NCBI RefSeq assembly: GCF_902806685.2
Contig: NC_048542.1
Location: forward strand, 2,340,533 to 2,404,532
DNA length: 64,000 nucleotides
Origin: Maniola hyperantus
Lineage: Eukaryota; Arthropoda; Insecta; Lepidoptera; Nymphalidae
Direction of reading: 5' to 3'
Shown in pieces: positions 21,840-32,674 of the stretch (within the stretch, counting starts at the first letter, position 1; the number at the start of each line of letters is the position of its first letter). Made by a program: the position numbers and the translations under genes. Under the pieces are notes generated by a model. It had not been told where the DNA came from. It worked only from the letters and a program-made list of their open reading frames with translations, and searched no databases.

Positions 21840-22205
21840 CATCCCTAAATCGACCGTGCCGCTGAGTCGCGAGTAGAATGCTGTATTTCTATCTCCTTTT
21901 TATACCTATTCTACTCCCTTTACAACCTCTCGCACTGCCAAGGGTCACTGGTAAAACCTCTCACAGAGATAAGTGCTTCCCTGTCCACTTTTGCTCTTTT
22001 TTCTCTTTACTGTGAATGTTTTTGGTACGAATAATTAAAAAAAAAAATGTTTGAGCGTCAACCGCCACGATGATGTCTACTTAGTGTAGTGTTTGAGCAA
22101 GTGGCCTATCTGTTGTCCAAAGTCTTTTCCACTAAATTGCAATCTTGTTCCTCCTTTCATTTGTACCTAGCTACTATGAATAATTTGTTCCTCTATTGTC
22201 AACAG

Positions 22206-22303
22206 GTGAATGGCGCGGTGAGAGGAGGATGCTGGACATCACACGAGACAAGCCTGTCAAGGTGTGCGTGCGAGTCGTAGTACCTGTTAGAGATCATCCA
22301 AAG
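22206..22303 (+). CDS. KHDRBS/Sam68-like STAR protein, exon with N-terminal side of KH
   Basis: The spliced frame begins with a split codon (xGT), then EWRGERRMLDITRDKPVK and VCVRVVVPVRDHPK, the region entering the KH domain of Sam68/SLM/quaking-related RNA-binding proteins. These bind single-stranded A/U-rich RNA and act in splicing and mRNA regulation, largely in the nucleus. The acceptor is TTGTCAACAG before 22206 and the donor AAG|GTAAGC at 22304; the exon starts after one base of a codon and ends on a codon boundary. The expected upstream QUA1-type exon was not found in 1-22205. An internal ATG at 22229 is in frame but the conserved frame continues upstream of it. The next exon is 20.4 kb away. 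Confidence 0.88.
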
Positions 22304-22384
22304 GTAAGCTGTACCTACTTGTTATAGTCACCCTCGACTTAGGTCGCGAAGGGTTTTATTAATGCCTTATCTGATGTACCTATT

Positions 22385-22522
22385 GTGGTCGAAACCACCC
22401 CTTATAGCTCTATGGACGTATCAACTCATGCGATTTCTCCATTGCAGTCACAGACCACTACTTATAGACTGGCTGGCCAAGTTCAGGTCGATAGACTTCA
22501 CACACCTTTGAGAAAATTATGT
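22385..22522 (-). repeat. SINE S1 3' fragment, degraded
   Basis: TAGACTTCACACACCTTTGA and GAAAATTATGTAGG resemble the S1 3' half in reverse orientation. Confidence 0.4.
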
Positions 22523-22531
22523 AGGTATATG

Positions 22532-22756
22532 GTAAACTAACTTATGCTCGCGACTTCGTCCGTATGGACTATACAAATTTCAAACGCCTATTTCAACCCT
22601 TTAGGGCTTGAATTTTCAAATATCCTTTCTTAGCTGATGCCTACGTCATAATAGCTATCTGTATGCCAAATTTCAGCGCGATCCGTTCAGTACTTTGAGC
22701 TGTACTGATAGATCAGTCAGTCAGTCAGTCAGTCACTTTTTCCTTTTCTGTATTGA
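22532..22756 (+). repeat. Dispersed repeat family B, copy 4
   Basis: ACTTATGCTCGCGACTTCGT through GATCAGTCAGTCAGTCAGTC and TTTTTCCTTTTCTG. It lies about 230 bases downstream of an exon donor. Confidence 0.8.
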
Positions 22757-23074
22757 CGATTCAAAAGCACTTGTAAAAGTTTATTTAAAAAATATATTTC
22801 TATATTTTATTCTATTTTATTCCTACATTGAATTCAATGCTTTCAATGAAACATTTTACACTTAACGAACTAAAGACAGAAATAAAAACGACGACGCTTT
22901 GGGAATAAAGTTAGAATAATATAATAGAGCTTCAAGTGCAAGTTTTTCATTAAATAAAATGGTTCGCTTTAGGTGGCGTTATCTTTTCTATTTGCAACAA
23001 AGCTATAAAGTACATAGCTTATGTCTGCTAGGGTCCACGGGCGCTGTTCGTTTGCAAAGAGCGGGAAAGTCATT

Positions 23075-23474
23075 TTTAAGGTTCCGTACCGTAAACAGAA
23101 AAAAGGAACCCTTATAGGATCACTTTGTTGTGTGTCTGTCAAGAAAACCTATAGGGTACTTCCCGTTGACCTAGAATCATGAAATATGGTAGGTAGGCGA
23201 GTAAAGGAATAAATCCGAAAACCGTGAGTTTGTGGTTACATCACAAAAAAAATGTGTTTATGAACAAATAAATTAGTATTTTCAATGTTCAAAGTAAGAT
23301 AACTATACCAAGTGAGGTATCATATGAAAGGGCTTTACCTGTACATTCTATAATAGATTTTTATTTATTTTTATGCATAATAGTTTTAGAGTTGTCGCAC
23401 AAAATGTCAAAAAATGCGACTGTAGTACGGAATCCTCGGTGCCCGAGTTTGACTAACACTTGGCCGGTTTTTAA
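23075..23474 (-). repeat. Dispersed repeat family D, minus strand
   Basis: Starts GGTTCCGTACCGTAAACAGA and ends ACACTTGGCCGGTTTTT, the reverse of the 19248 copy. Confidence 0.8.
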
Positions 23475-23673
23475 AGATAATATATAAAAGGTAGTAACAC
23501 ATTTTTTTTCATATGATGTAACCACAAATTCACGGTAGGTACCAAATTTCACGATTCTAGGTCAACGGGAAGTGACCAATAGGTTTTCTTGACAGACACG
23601 ACGGCCAGACAGACAGACAACAAAGTGATCCTATAAAGGTTCATTTTTTTCTTTTGAGGTACGGAACCCTAAA
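23475..23673 (+). repeat. Dispersed repeat family D, partial, opposite orientation
   Basis: Holds only the 3' half (CACGATTCTAGGTCAACGGG to GAGGTACGGAACCCTAAA). With the preceding copy it forms an inverted pair sharing about 180 bases. Confidence 0.75.
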
Positions 23674-23904
23674 CATATGGCAGTACAAAGCGGAATAGTT
23701 TTCGCACCACAGAGGCATTTCACGTGAAAAGTTGGGAAAAATCTCATTCACCATGTTCGGCACGGGTCATCACGTTCCGATCTCATTTGTCCGCGACTCG
23801 CTGAAAAATGACGGGCATTCACGCTGGACATGTTAGGTTGGACGTACACCTCGCGCATCGCATTTTTATTTACTTAATTAATACACACCGATAGACAATG
23901 GGGT

Positions 23905-24102
23905 CCCAAGGTGCTGGAATGGCGATCTCGCATCGGAAGACGCAGTGTTGGAAGACCCCCCACTAGGTGGATGAACGACATCAGACGAGTCGCAGGGAGC
24001 CGCTGGATTCAGGCGGCGCAAGGCCATGGCGTGTGAAAGTCCCTACAAGAGACCTATGTCCAGCAGTGCACGTCTATCGGTTGATGATGATGATGATGAT
24101 GA
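23905..24102 (+). pseudogene. RTE-clade LINE 3' end fragment
   Basis: GVPRCWNGDLASEDAVLEDP-like and ESLQETYVQQCTSIG frames ending in (GAT)n identify the RTE C-terminus and tail. 5' truncated. Confidence 0.75.
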
Positions 24103-24134
24103 ATTAATACACATGAACTCTATATCTAAATACT

Positions 24135-24345
24135 CGTATATAAAAGGAAAAGGTGACTGATTGACTGACTGATCTATCAACGCGCAGCTCAAACTACTGT
24201 ACGGATTGGGCTGTATGGCATGCACATAGCTATAATGACGTAGACCTCCGCTAAGAAAGGATTTTTGAAAATTCAACCACTAAGGCGGTAGGGGTCTGAA
24301 GTTTGTGTAGTCCACGCGGACGAAGTCGCGGGCAAAAGCTAGTTC
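24135..24345 (-). repeat. Dispersed repeat family B, minus strand
   Basis: TATAAAAGGAAAAGGTGACT through GCGGACGAAGTCGCGGGCAA and AAGCTAGT. It starts about 30 bases after the RTE (GAT)n tail. Confidence 0.8.
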
Positions 24346-24394
24346 TTATTGTATTACTAAATGATGTCTGCAATTGCGACTGTGTGGATTTAGA

Positions 24395-24545
24395 TTTTTT
24401 AAATCACATGGGAACTCTTCGATTTTCAGAGATAAAAAAATAGTTTATCCATCACCGGGATTCTCTCTGTACCTTCGTCGAAATCGGTTAAACAGATGGA
24501 CTTTAAAAAGCTAATAGACAGACATATTCATACACACACACTTAC
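24395..24545 (-). repeat. Dispersed repeat family A, minus strand, diverged
   Basis: ACATGGGAACTCTTCGATTT, a GATAAAAAAATAG core and ACACACACACTTACGCAC. Confidence 0.6.
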
Positions 24546-24904
24546 GCACTTAGCCAATTACGCATAAATTTTATAATATGGATATCATTCTCCGTAATAT
24601 ACCTACTTGTACGTAATGCAAGTAGCAATTTTTCTTTTTGGATTTTATGTTGCGCGTTAAAACTCAAAAAGCACCACGATCTGCCGACTTTGACCAATTT
24701 CTGAGATTTTTAATATCAGAGAATGTAGGGCTCTAAAATAAATTCAAATACCTCAGTGTGACCCAAACTTTAGCTCGGTTACAACCACGCGTTATCCCAT
24801 CTAATGTTCAATTTTACCTTTATTCTTTAGCTAAATCGCCCATAACCCTTCTATATCCTACATATCATGTATAGTATATAGTATGTTTAAGACATTTTCA
24901 TTGT

Positions 24905-24992
24905 TCAACTTTCACTAACACACAAACACACACTCACACACAATACACACTGATGCACACACACACACACACGCACGCGCGCGCGCGTATTT
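24905..24992 (+). repeat. (CA)n microsatellite grading into (CG)n
   Basis: Interrupted CACACA runs pass into ACGCACGCGCGCGCGCG. Simple-sequence DNA. Confidence 0.9.
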
Positions 24993-25228
24993 TAAGTTTC
25001 ATATTCTAAATTTAGTTTTTGTTTTAAGTAAGTGTTTATTTGTTAATTACGGAGGAGGGAGAGCAGGGACCCTGAAAAACGGGTTTTACAAACTTACTTC
25101 AGGGTCCCTGGCACAATTTTTAAAAAGACCTTTGTAGAACAAATAAATCATTTCATTAATTCATTTCATTTCAAATCTGCTCTAAAGCTTGCTTCAGTGG
25201 AGTTAATGGAAAATGACGTTGAATTTAC
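24993..25228. other. Gene-free stretch with a LINE-tail-like piece
   Basis: AGCAGGGACCCTGAAA and TTCAGGGTCCCTGGCA form a short inverted pair, followed by AAATAAATCATTTCATT, which looks like a retroelement 3' tail. The family is not identified. Confidence 0.35.
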
Positions 25229-25541
25229 TTCAATGTTCGTATAACCCATCGCCGGCTCACTACAGAGCACGGGTCTCTTCTCAGAGTGAGAATTGTTTTG
25301 GCCATAGTCTACCATGCTGGCCATGTACGGATTGGTAGACTTCACACACTTTTGAGAACATTATGGAGAGCTCTCAGGCATGCGGGCTTCCCCACGATGT
25401 TTTCCTCACCGTTAAAGCAAGTGATATTTAATTTATTAAAACGCACATAACGCCGAAAAGTTAGAGGTGCGTGCCCGGGATCGAATCCCCGACCTCCGAC
25501 TAGAAGGCGAACGACCTAACCACTAGGCTATCACAGCTTAT
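25229..25541 (-). mobile_element. tRNA-derived SINE S1, near full length, minus strand
   Basis: The reverse complement starts TGTGATAGCCTAGTGGTTAG (A-box) and GGATTCGATCCCGGGCACGC (B-box), continues through CACTTGCTTTAACGGTGAGG and ends AGACCCGTGCTCTGTAGTGA. Split pol III promoter boxes define it as tRNA-derived. Confidence 0.85.
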
Positions 25542-25552
25542 GCTTTTTCTTT

Positions 25553-25690
25553 TATTCATCATCATCATGATCAACCCATCACCGGCTCACTACAGAGCAC
25601 GGGTCTCCTCTCAGAGTGAGAAGGGTTTTGGCCATAGTCTACCACGCTGGCCATGTGCGGATTGGTAGACTGATTGGTAGAGTGCTAACT
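25553..25690 (-). repeat. SINE S1 3' end, minus strand
   Basis: Second, truncated copy beside the previous one (CACTACAGAGCACGGGTCTC to GGATTGGTAGACTGATTGGT) with a short internal duplication. Confidence 0.75.
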
Positions 25691-26274
25691 CAAGTCGTGG
25701 ATTAATGGACTACTCAAGTCCACGTATCGTAGTATAGTAGGTACTTACTGTAATTGCCAAAGAAAATAAACGCGCGTTGATTTCGCCTGAAGTTTCTCTG
25801 AAGAATAATATACAGTAGGTACCTTGATCTAAATAAATTTTGTTTGGACGTGTGAAGAAAGATTGGACGCGTGATGAAATATGAGGCGTTTGGACCCTTC
25901 TCCCCGTTGATTTATGGGTTTATTACATTAGTGAAACACAAGGCTTGTACACAGGCACCTAACGTATGGATTTCACAGATATCCAGACTAATATAAGTGC
26001 GAAAGTGTGTATGTGTCTGTAAGATAAGATAGAACAAAATTCTTAAAGTATAGAGGTAGTATAATATAACTAGTATAGTGAATCCCGTGGGATTTTATTA
26101 AAAAAAAGGCAAACCACTCTCTTCTAACAATTTAAATTTTAAATTGCGAAAATCACATCACAACAACTGAGGGTAGAACCGCACGCTTTGACGATCAATA
26201 ACGAACTGCTTGGGCGCAGCGATGCGCGCTCGTTTTTATAGCCTTCGTGGTAGGTATTTTTATAATCTCCTGCA
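25691..26274. other. Gene-free stretch
   Basis: A stub of family A (CTAATATAAGTGCGAAAGTG) at 25985-26022; otherwise nothing recognised. Confidence 0.4.
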
Positions 26275-26503
26275 CTAGCTTATACCCGCGACGTGGTCTG
26301 CGTACACAAATTTCACACCCCTATTTTACCCTCTTAGGTATTGAAGAGGTTAAGGGTCTCTGAGGGGTTGAATTTTCAAAAATCCTTCCTTAACGGATGT
26401 TACGTCAACAGCTATCTGTATGCCAAATTTCAGCCTGATCCAGTAGTTTGAGTTATTGGTTGATAGATCAGTCAGTCAGTCACCTTTTCCTTTTATATTT
26501 AGG
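26275..26503 (+). repeat. Dispersed repeat family B, copy 6
   Basis: CTAGCTTATACCCGCGACGT through GATCAGTCAGTCAGTCACCT and TTTCCTTTTATAT. Confidence 0.8.
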
Positions 26504-27047
26504 TCTAAATAGATATCAAACGCTAATTATTTAGTCAGGTGAAGGTAATAGCTATTTTTGTCAATATAAAACTAAAGCTACTAAGTCAACAAATAACTAT
26601 TAATTCCCTGGTCAGAGAAACCTACAACAAACTTCACCGAATCATTCTTTAGAAGTTTCATCAAAGGCTCGATTCAAAGTGGAAATCCGTAGTAAATTCG
26701 AGAGTTTATACCACTCGAATTTCTCGCGTAAGAAAAGGCTCTTTTAAAAAGCAACGCCTTACAGAAACTTGTCACGAGGCCCCTTTACTGGCGTCTAGTA
26801 CACGTTTCTCGACAATTTAATACTGGAACTAACAATACAGTGCAAAACTACGAAATCAAGCGTGCTTCAACATGAGCGCGCTTCTGAGAATACAAGAATA
26901 CAGACCTTTTTGAACGCTGAGCTGTACACACAGACACACTTATGTCGGTATGTCTTTGCTAAAAGCTTTTCTTATGCAGTCACTTAAATTATGCTGAAAT
27001 TGTTTCAACCGGAGTGGTATCAAGATACCTGCATCTGTGTCTCTGTA
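26504..27047. other. Gene-free stretch
   Basis: No repeat family or coding signal recognised apart from a weak LINE-tail-like piece near 26565-26640 (AACTAAAGCTACTAAG). Confidence 0.35.
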
Positions 27048-27178
27048 TTTTTGAGCTGCATAGTGCATAGATGCAATCCGCACATGGCCAGCGTGGTAGA
27101 CTATGGCCAAAACCCTTCTCACTCTGAGAGGAGACCCGTGCTCTGTAGTGAGCCGGTGATGGGTTGATCATGATGACG
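27048..27178 (+). repeat. SINE S1 3' half
   Basis: GCTGCATAGTGCATAGATGC leads into CGCACATGGCCAGCGTGGTA, GACTATGGCCAAAACCCTTC and GGAGACCCGTGCTCTGTAGT. Confidence 0.8.
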
Positions 27179-27351
27179 AGTGCATAGATACTTACTTAAA
27201 CGACACTATTATAATACCCAACTGTTAAATTAGTATTCCATCGTTTCAAGTGGTCAGAACGCGGTGTTTATCCACCCATCGTCATAGTTTAATCCTTAAT
27301 AAGTTAATTTAACCTTAGTTGCAAGCTTTTCCATCAATTCAGAAAGTACCT

Positions 27352-27472
27352 ATACTACGCGACAGGTCGAAATAGCAATCAGGGAGGGAACACCCCGAGA
27401 AACCGCGCAGTCCCCGTGCTAACTGCCTCATACCCCGATTGCCATCTCGACCTGTCGCGGACTATACCTTCT
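27352..27472. mobile_element. Palindromic MITE M1, copy 2
   Basis: TACTACGCGACAGGTCGAAA and CATCTCGACCTGTCGCGGAC bound a GC-rich core. Shorter than the 7692 copy. Confidence 0.75.
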
Positions 27473-28240
27473 TACATAAAGCAGCGAATGATTATAAAGT
27501 TGCATCGCATTAAGATTCAATGAAAGCTCGGCACGTCTCGATATATAATGTCGTCTGCACAGAGAGTATTAAAAGGCTAACATTGGCAATCGCAATCGAG
27601 TGGCGAGTGGCCCAAGTGAAGGGATATAGCGGTGTATGTCAGAAGTACCTACATAAGATAGCGAATGGTTATAAAGTTGCATCGAAGCATCAGGGTTCAA
27701 TGAAAGCTCGGCACGTCTCGATATAATGTCGTCTGCACAGAGAGCAAGACTAATATTGGCGATCGCGATCAAGTGGTAAGTGGCCCAAGTGAAGGGATAT
27801 AGCGATGTATATCAGAAGTACCTACATAGGATAGCGAATGGTTATAAAGTTGCATCGAAGCATCAGGGTTCAATGAAAGCTCGGCACGTCTCGATATAAT
27901 GTCGTCTGCACAGAGAGCAAGACTAATATTGGCGATCGCGATCAAGTGGTAAGTGGCCCAAGTGAAGGGATATAGCGATGTATATCAGAAGTACCTACAT
28001 AAGATAGAGAATGATTATAAAGTTGCATCGGAACATCAGGGTTCAATGAAAGCTCGGCACGTCTCGATATTATGTCGTCTGCATAGAGTTATGATACTAG
28101 AACCACATCACTGGTCGTCTGACATTATATCGAGTGACTGACAGAGAGCAAGGCTAACATTGACCACCATTAAGTGAGTGGCCCAAGTGAAGGGACATAG
28201 CGCTGTATGTCAGAGAAGTACTTACATAAAATAGAGATGG
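27473..28240 (+). repeat. Minisatellite, about 4.4 units of 173-180 bp
   Basis: TGAAAGCTCGGCACGTCTCG recurs at 27521, 27701, 27874 and 28047, giving spacings of 180, 173 and 173. Each unit also has CATAAGATAGCGAATGGTTA and AAGTGAAGGGATATAGCG. The last full unit carries an extra segment (GTCGTCTGACATTATATCGA) near 28105-28140. The array starts where the M1 MITE ends. Short ORFs in it are repeat products. Confidence 0.9.
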
Positions 28241-28331
28241 ATTTTTAAAAATTCAACCCCTAAGGGGGTAAAATAGGGGGTTGAAATTTGTATAATCCAC
28301 GCAGCCGAAGTCGCGGGAATAAGCTAGTAAA
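28241..28331 (-). repeat. Dispersed repeat family B, terminal fragment
   Basis: TTTTTAAAAATTCAACCCCT to GCCGAAGTCGCGGGAATAAG and CTAGT, directly after the minisatellite. Confidence 0.75.
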
Positions 28332-28799
28332 TAATATGCCCTAAAAATATCTCTTCATCGAAACTACATATTTTTACAAATTCCTTGTTATCTTGTTTAA
28401 TGCATATATTTTTATTTAAGTAATGTTGTGTGCACATGTTAGGGGTTGTTGCTTAGATACTAATCTATTGTTTTTGTATTTAGACTACTATATAGTTACA
28501 ATCTGTTTTGTGTGCCTTTACAATAAAATAAACTAAACGTCTACAGTTTCTCGTTTCTGTTCTTACTTCTCACCGCCGCCGCTCATAAATTGCGCCATAG
28601 GTACTTAGTGCGTGCTGGCGTAGAAAGGTTCTCTAAAGTACCTCTATAGTTTGCTCTTTCCACTACGGAGCAGCTGATTAAAGGTCACTGCCTACAAAAG
28701 GTTATTAAAGTACAATGTAATACTTACCTACTCTTCGTTTACGCGTAGTACGCGACAGATTGAGATGGCAGTCGGGGAGGGATGTAAGATGATATAGTC
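28332..28799. other. Gene-free stretch
   Basis: An A/T-rich segment ending ACAATAAAATAAACTAAACG looks like a retroelement tail; a fragment of MITE M1 is at 28746-28785. Confidence 0.4.
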
Positions 28800-29216
28800 G
28801 TGATAAGTAATTACGTAAACATAAAACTAAAGCTACGAGGGTTCCTAACCCGCCCAAGTCTGAAAAGAGCCCACGACAAACTCAGCCGGACATACTTTTT
28901 ACTATCCGCACCGCGCGCCACCGCGCCGTAAGGAATTTCACCCTCACCACCTGGCCTGGGTGTCTGGTGCACTTCGACCGTCCGCTGTGCCAGATCCTTC
29001 TTCCCACGTACATGCAAACTGTGGGACCAACTCCCATTGGAGGTGTTCCCACTAGATTACGACATGGGGTTATTCAAGGAGTGGACCAATAAATTCCTAA
29101 AAGACCGGCAACGCATCGGCGGTTCCTCTGGTGCTGCAAATGTTCATAGGCAGCGGTAATCACTTAACATCAGGTGACCCGCCTGCTCGTTTACTCGCTA
29201 TCTCTATTAAAAAAAA
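28800..29216 (+). repeat. Non-LTR retroelement 3' tail (unnamed family)
   Basis: GCTACGAGGGTTCCTAACCC, GAGCCCACGACAAACTCAGC, a region with AAAGACCGGCAACGCATCGG, and an end CACTTAACATCAGGTGACCC, GCTCGTTTACTCGCTATCTC then an A-run. I recognise the end as a very common lepidopteran non-LTR tail but cannot assign a clade. A related piece is at 33806-33880. Confidence 0.65.
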
Positions 29217-29660
29217 CACCACTTTACAAAATCATTTAAACTTATCAGAAATATCACAAAGCTGTTAGGCAACTCATTCCCAAGCTTTCTTATCATTTAA
29301 ATACTCCTTTACATTGTGATAAGATTTTTTAGAAGCATATAGGTAGCTCTCTCAGTCTCCATCGCCCACTGAGTGTATAAGATACTATAAAATTGTACCT
29401 ACTGACTTTTCTGCCAACTATAAATTAAATGTATAGACATTTTATAGCTCATAGCCAATCAATCTTTACCAGTCAAAGCACAATCTATGAAGCATTCTTC
29501 AGAGAAAATCAACGCGCATTCCTTTTCGCGGACAACACAAATAAATAAATAAATAAACAAAATTTGCCAAGAGCAAACATTATAGGGTTGCCTATGTATG
29601 ACTTTATGACTATTTTTATAGATAAATTATTAAACAGTGGTGATTCTTTTTTTTTTTTGA
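29217..29660. other. Gene-free stretch
   Basis: AT-rich; an (AAAT)n run near 29540-29556; nothing else recognised. Confidence 0.45.
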
Positions 29661-29962
29661 GTTATGATAGTGTAGTAGTTAAAATATCGACCTCCTATTT
29701 GAGAGGTCGGGGGTTCTATTCCTCTCACGCATCTCTAACTTTTCGGAGTTATGTGCGTTTTAAGCATTAACATATCACTTTATATAATGGTGAAGGAAGA
29801 CATCGTGAGGAAACCTGCATGCCTGAGAGTTCTTCATAATATTCTCAAAGGTGTGTGAAGTCTGCCAATCCGTACTTGGCCAGTGTGGTAGACTATGGCC
29901 AAGGTCATCATCCGAGAAAAGACCGTGCTATAGTGAGCCAGCGATATGGTTTGATGATGATT
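29661..29962 (+). mobile_element. tRNA-derived SINE S1, near full length
   Basis: A-box-like TAGTGTAGTAGTTAAAAT, B-box GGGGTTCTATTCCTCTCACG (degenerate), then ATGGTGAAGGAAGACATCGT, GAAGTCTGCCAATCCGTACT and AAAGACCGTGCTATAGTGAG, ending with a GATGATGAT tail. Two 60-codon ORFs inside are incidental. Confidence 0.85.
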
Positions 29963-30118
29963 CATTTTGTAGTTTCTGCATATTTATTGGAAAGAAAATT
30001 TCTCTTGTCATTTCCACCAGACTTCAAAACTAAATTAACTTGTTAGGGTGTAATCTAATCAAGATAGTAAAACAATATTAACTATTTATTTTATCTTAGT
30101 CAATGAATCCAAAGTGTA

Positions 30119-30481
30119 CAGCTGTAACCTGAACGCTAGCAAAAACTTAGCGTTATTGTTATACTATCTAAACACAATTAAATATCAATCACCATTTGCC
30201 TCATTTTGTAGTTTTAGTGATTTAGTATTTTTCAAACCCGCAATGTACAGCGTGCAAAACTGGGGTCAATGCCCCACCTACGACGCGGCATTGACTTCGA
30301 GTGGCCTACTTATGCAACATTCGTTGACCTCTAGCGTCAGTCATGTGTTTTATATGCAATATATAGAACTTTTACAAAATATAGGATTATTATTTTTCTG
30401 CGATTTTTTGTGGGGAAAAAAAAACGCGAAATCAGTGTTATCACCTGTCTTCGTTTTTGCTAGCGTTCTAGTTACCCCCTG
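30119..30481. mobile_element. TIR MITE flanked by TA
   Basis: The start CAGCTGTAACCTGAACGCTA and the end (reverse complement CAGGGGGTAACTAGAACGCT) are inverted repeats of about 30 bases including GCTAGCAAAAAC. TA stands on each side, fitting a TA-targeting Tc1/mariner-type MITE. A 131-codon ORF covers the element but has no known domain. Confidence 0.75.
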
Positions 30482-30542
30482 TATAAAACAAACCTACTAC
30501 TACTACTAACTACCTTTATTACTTTTAACAACACCCTTGCAT

Positions 30543-30629
30543 ACAAAGAACCAAAAGTTTAATTTATTATTGCCTGTTTCAGCGGATAATAGCAAATCAA
30601 TCTTTTAGTTCTTTGTATATCATGGACTT
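30543..30629 (+). mobile_element. Short solo copy of the hairpin retroelement family
   Basis: An 87-base insert (ACAAAGAACCAAAAGTTTAA to TTCTTTGTATATCATGGACT) is flanked by exact 14-bp repeats CAACACCCTTGCAT at 30529-30542 and 30630-30643. Its termini match those of the element at 44893-45323 read on the minus strand, but the central ribozyme-like region is missing. Confidence 0.75.
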
Positions 30630-30643
30630 CAACACCCTTGCAT

Positions 30644-31239
30644 GTTTACCCAAATAAATAAATCAAGCTGAAATATTATAAGGGGACAACCCTAATGTTT
30701 GTTTTCACAGCCAATGTATATTTCACACACCTGAACCAATAAGTATAAAGATCGTCGCCAAACAAAACTTAGGGTATTCCTCAAATACAATTCTTGGACT
30801 CTGTCCAAATAGGACAGGGAGAAGTCACACTTATTCGCAACAAATAGTACTATTTTTTTGGTTATACACTTTTTTATTTCCTCGTTATTTTTAATGCTAA
30901 TGTACCTACATGTAAACATTTTTTAAATATCACTCTATGAAAACAAAAGTGACCCAATCCAAAATATAAATTTTTCAGTATGGCCATTAATTAAATCAAG
31001 CTTAAAACGACAAAGTGGAAAGGGGCACTAGTCCTATCTAGAAAAGTATAGAAAAAAGATATGTAGTAGAGTGATGATATTAAAAAAAAATTAGAGACAA
31101 GGATCTTAACAACAGACATGTTTTTTTCTCGTAGATTTAGGTACAGATAGTTGTAACTTCAAATTGGAAATTATTGGATAATACCACTTTCAATGTGCGA
31201 TATTTTCATCCACGGAACTTAGCTTAAAAATCATCTTTA
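30644..31239. other. Gene-free stretch
   Basis: AT-rich, no coding potential or repeat family recognised. Confidence 0.45.
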
Positions 31240-31400
31240 GCCATGCGAACTGCGAAAGTGTGTTTGTTTGTTAGTTTGTTGGTTTATTGGTTTGTTGGTT
31301 TGTCCTTCAATCACGTCGCAACGCAGCAACGGATTGACTTGATTTTTTGCATGAGTATAGTTAAAGACTTGGAAAGGCACACCTCACTTCACGTTGTTTG
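31240..31400 (+). repeat. Family A variant
   Basis: GCGAACTGCGAAAGTGTGTT, a GTTTGTTGGTTTGT run, AACGCAGCAACGGATTGACT and ATGAGTATAGTTAAAGACTT. Confidence 0.7.
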
Positions 31401-31875
31401 TCAAGATCTCACGTCCAAAATACATCTTGACAAACAAAAAAAGTGGCCACGGTGATAAGGACAAAACATAAACATTTGCCACGTCCTAATAAATGCATTT
31501 ATCATTTAGTTATCTCGCTCTAACAGTTAGTCACAATAGGGCTACATCTACAGGTATTTATTCTGAGGGTAAACCGCACTTTTGACATGACAGTTGACCC
31601 AGCAAATATTTATAACGAGACTTGCGTATTCGTGTAAGTTTACCCCCACAGTACAGTCAACTAAGTCGTTTGACAGGTGACGAAGAAACTCACTTTGTAT
31701 TCTGCTCATATATCTTGCATTACTTCTACAGAATTGGGTTTGTGAGGAACCTAACTTTGTTTTCCACTCGGCTTGAACTGATATTTGAACAGTGCATTTT
31801 ATAGTAGGTACGGACCTCGGTCAGCTTATGTCCCAAGGTTTAGCTTTAGTTACTTTTTCAGAACATTTTCTTTCT
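31401..31875. other. Gene-free stretch
   Basis: A small inverted pair (TTGTTTGTCAAGAT / ATCTTGACAAACAA, about 31397-31437); otherwise unrecognised. Confidence 0.4.
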
Positions 31876-31948
31876 TTTTAGGGTTCCGTACCTCAAAAGG
31901 AAAAACGGAACCCTTATAGGATCAGTTTGTTGTCTGTCCGTCTGTGAT
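31876..31948 (-). repeat. Dispersed repeat family D, terminal fragment
   Basis: TAGGGTTCCGTACCTCAAAA to GGATCAGTTTGTTGTCTGTC. Confidence 0.75.
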
Positions 31949-31959
31949 TTATAATTTAC

Positions 31960-32178
31960 TGACTTATTCCCGCGACTTCGTTCACGTGGACTATATAAAT
32001 AATTTCAAACCCCTATTTTACCTCTTTAGGGGTTGAATTTTCAAAAATCCTTTCTTAGCGGATGTCTACGTCATAGCAGCTATCTGCATGCCAAATTTCA
32101 GCCCGATACGTCCAGTAGTTTGAGTTTGATAGATCAATCAGTCAGTCAGTCAGTCAGTCGGTCAGTTCGTTTTATATA
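31960..32178 (+). repeat. Dispersed repeat family B, copy 7
   Basis: TTATTCCCGCGACTTCGTTC through ATCAATCAGTCAGTCAGTCA and TTTTATATATTA. Confidence 0.8.
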
Positions 32179-32454
32179 TTATAGACTAAGATAGTGATAT
32201 TGCACGCGAATAAGGTTTCAAAACTTCAACAATGGTTGAAAAATCTCCTTAAGTTCACTTATCCCATCTTTATCTCTTTGAAGCAATGCCTGACACATTT
32301 TTTAACGTTAAACCTTCGGCGTGTAACAAATTGGCTCTCAAAAGCCCTATCCTTAACAATCGGCGTTTTTCTTTGCCATAATACATCTTTATGACAAAAA
32401 ATACGGTCAGAAATTCGAGACAGGTACGCTTATCTGACTGTACTTTCATCTATT

Positions 32455-32660
32455 TATTGCTCAGCATATACTGGAGGAATCAACGGGCCATAGAGAGAGC
32501 TTTCTTCTTTCTCCGCTCGGGGCTGGTTTCCCCACTTAAACGTTTCTGTCTGTTGTGCGTGCGATTAGAGAGAGCTATATTTGGAATTTGTCTACGTTAT
32601 TCAAATAGAAATGAGAAAATCCATAGGGGAACTAGAGTAACTGACAAGCTCAACGGATTG
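32455..32660 (+). pseudogene. RTE-clade LINE fragment, + strand
   Basis: RAIERAF-like, LERAIFGICLRYSNRNEKIH and GTRVTDKLN match the QRAMERAMLGVSLRDRIRNE-type block seen at 13880, heavily decayed. Confidence 0.6.
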
Positions 32661-32674
32661 CGAAGTTGAATTGC

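Noticed and set aside
22229..22303. ATG at 22229 as the translation start
   Set aside because: The conserved reading frame continues upstream to the acceptor (EWRGERR), so an upstream coding exon is more likely; use of this ATG in a short isoform cannot be excluded.
30114..30509. A 131-codon + strand ORF
   Set aside because: It spans the TIR MITE at 30119-30481 end to end, includes both inverted termini, and has no known domain.
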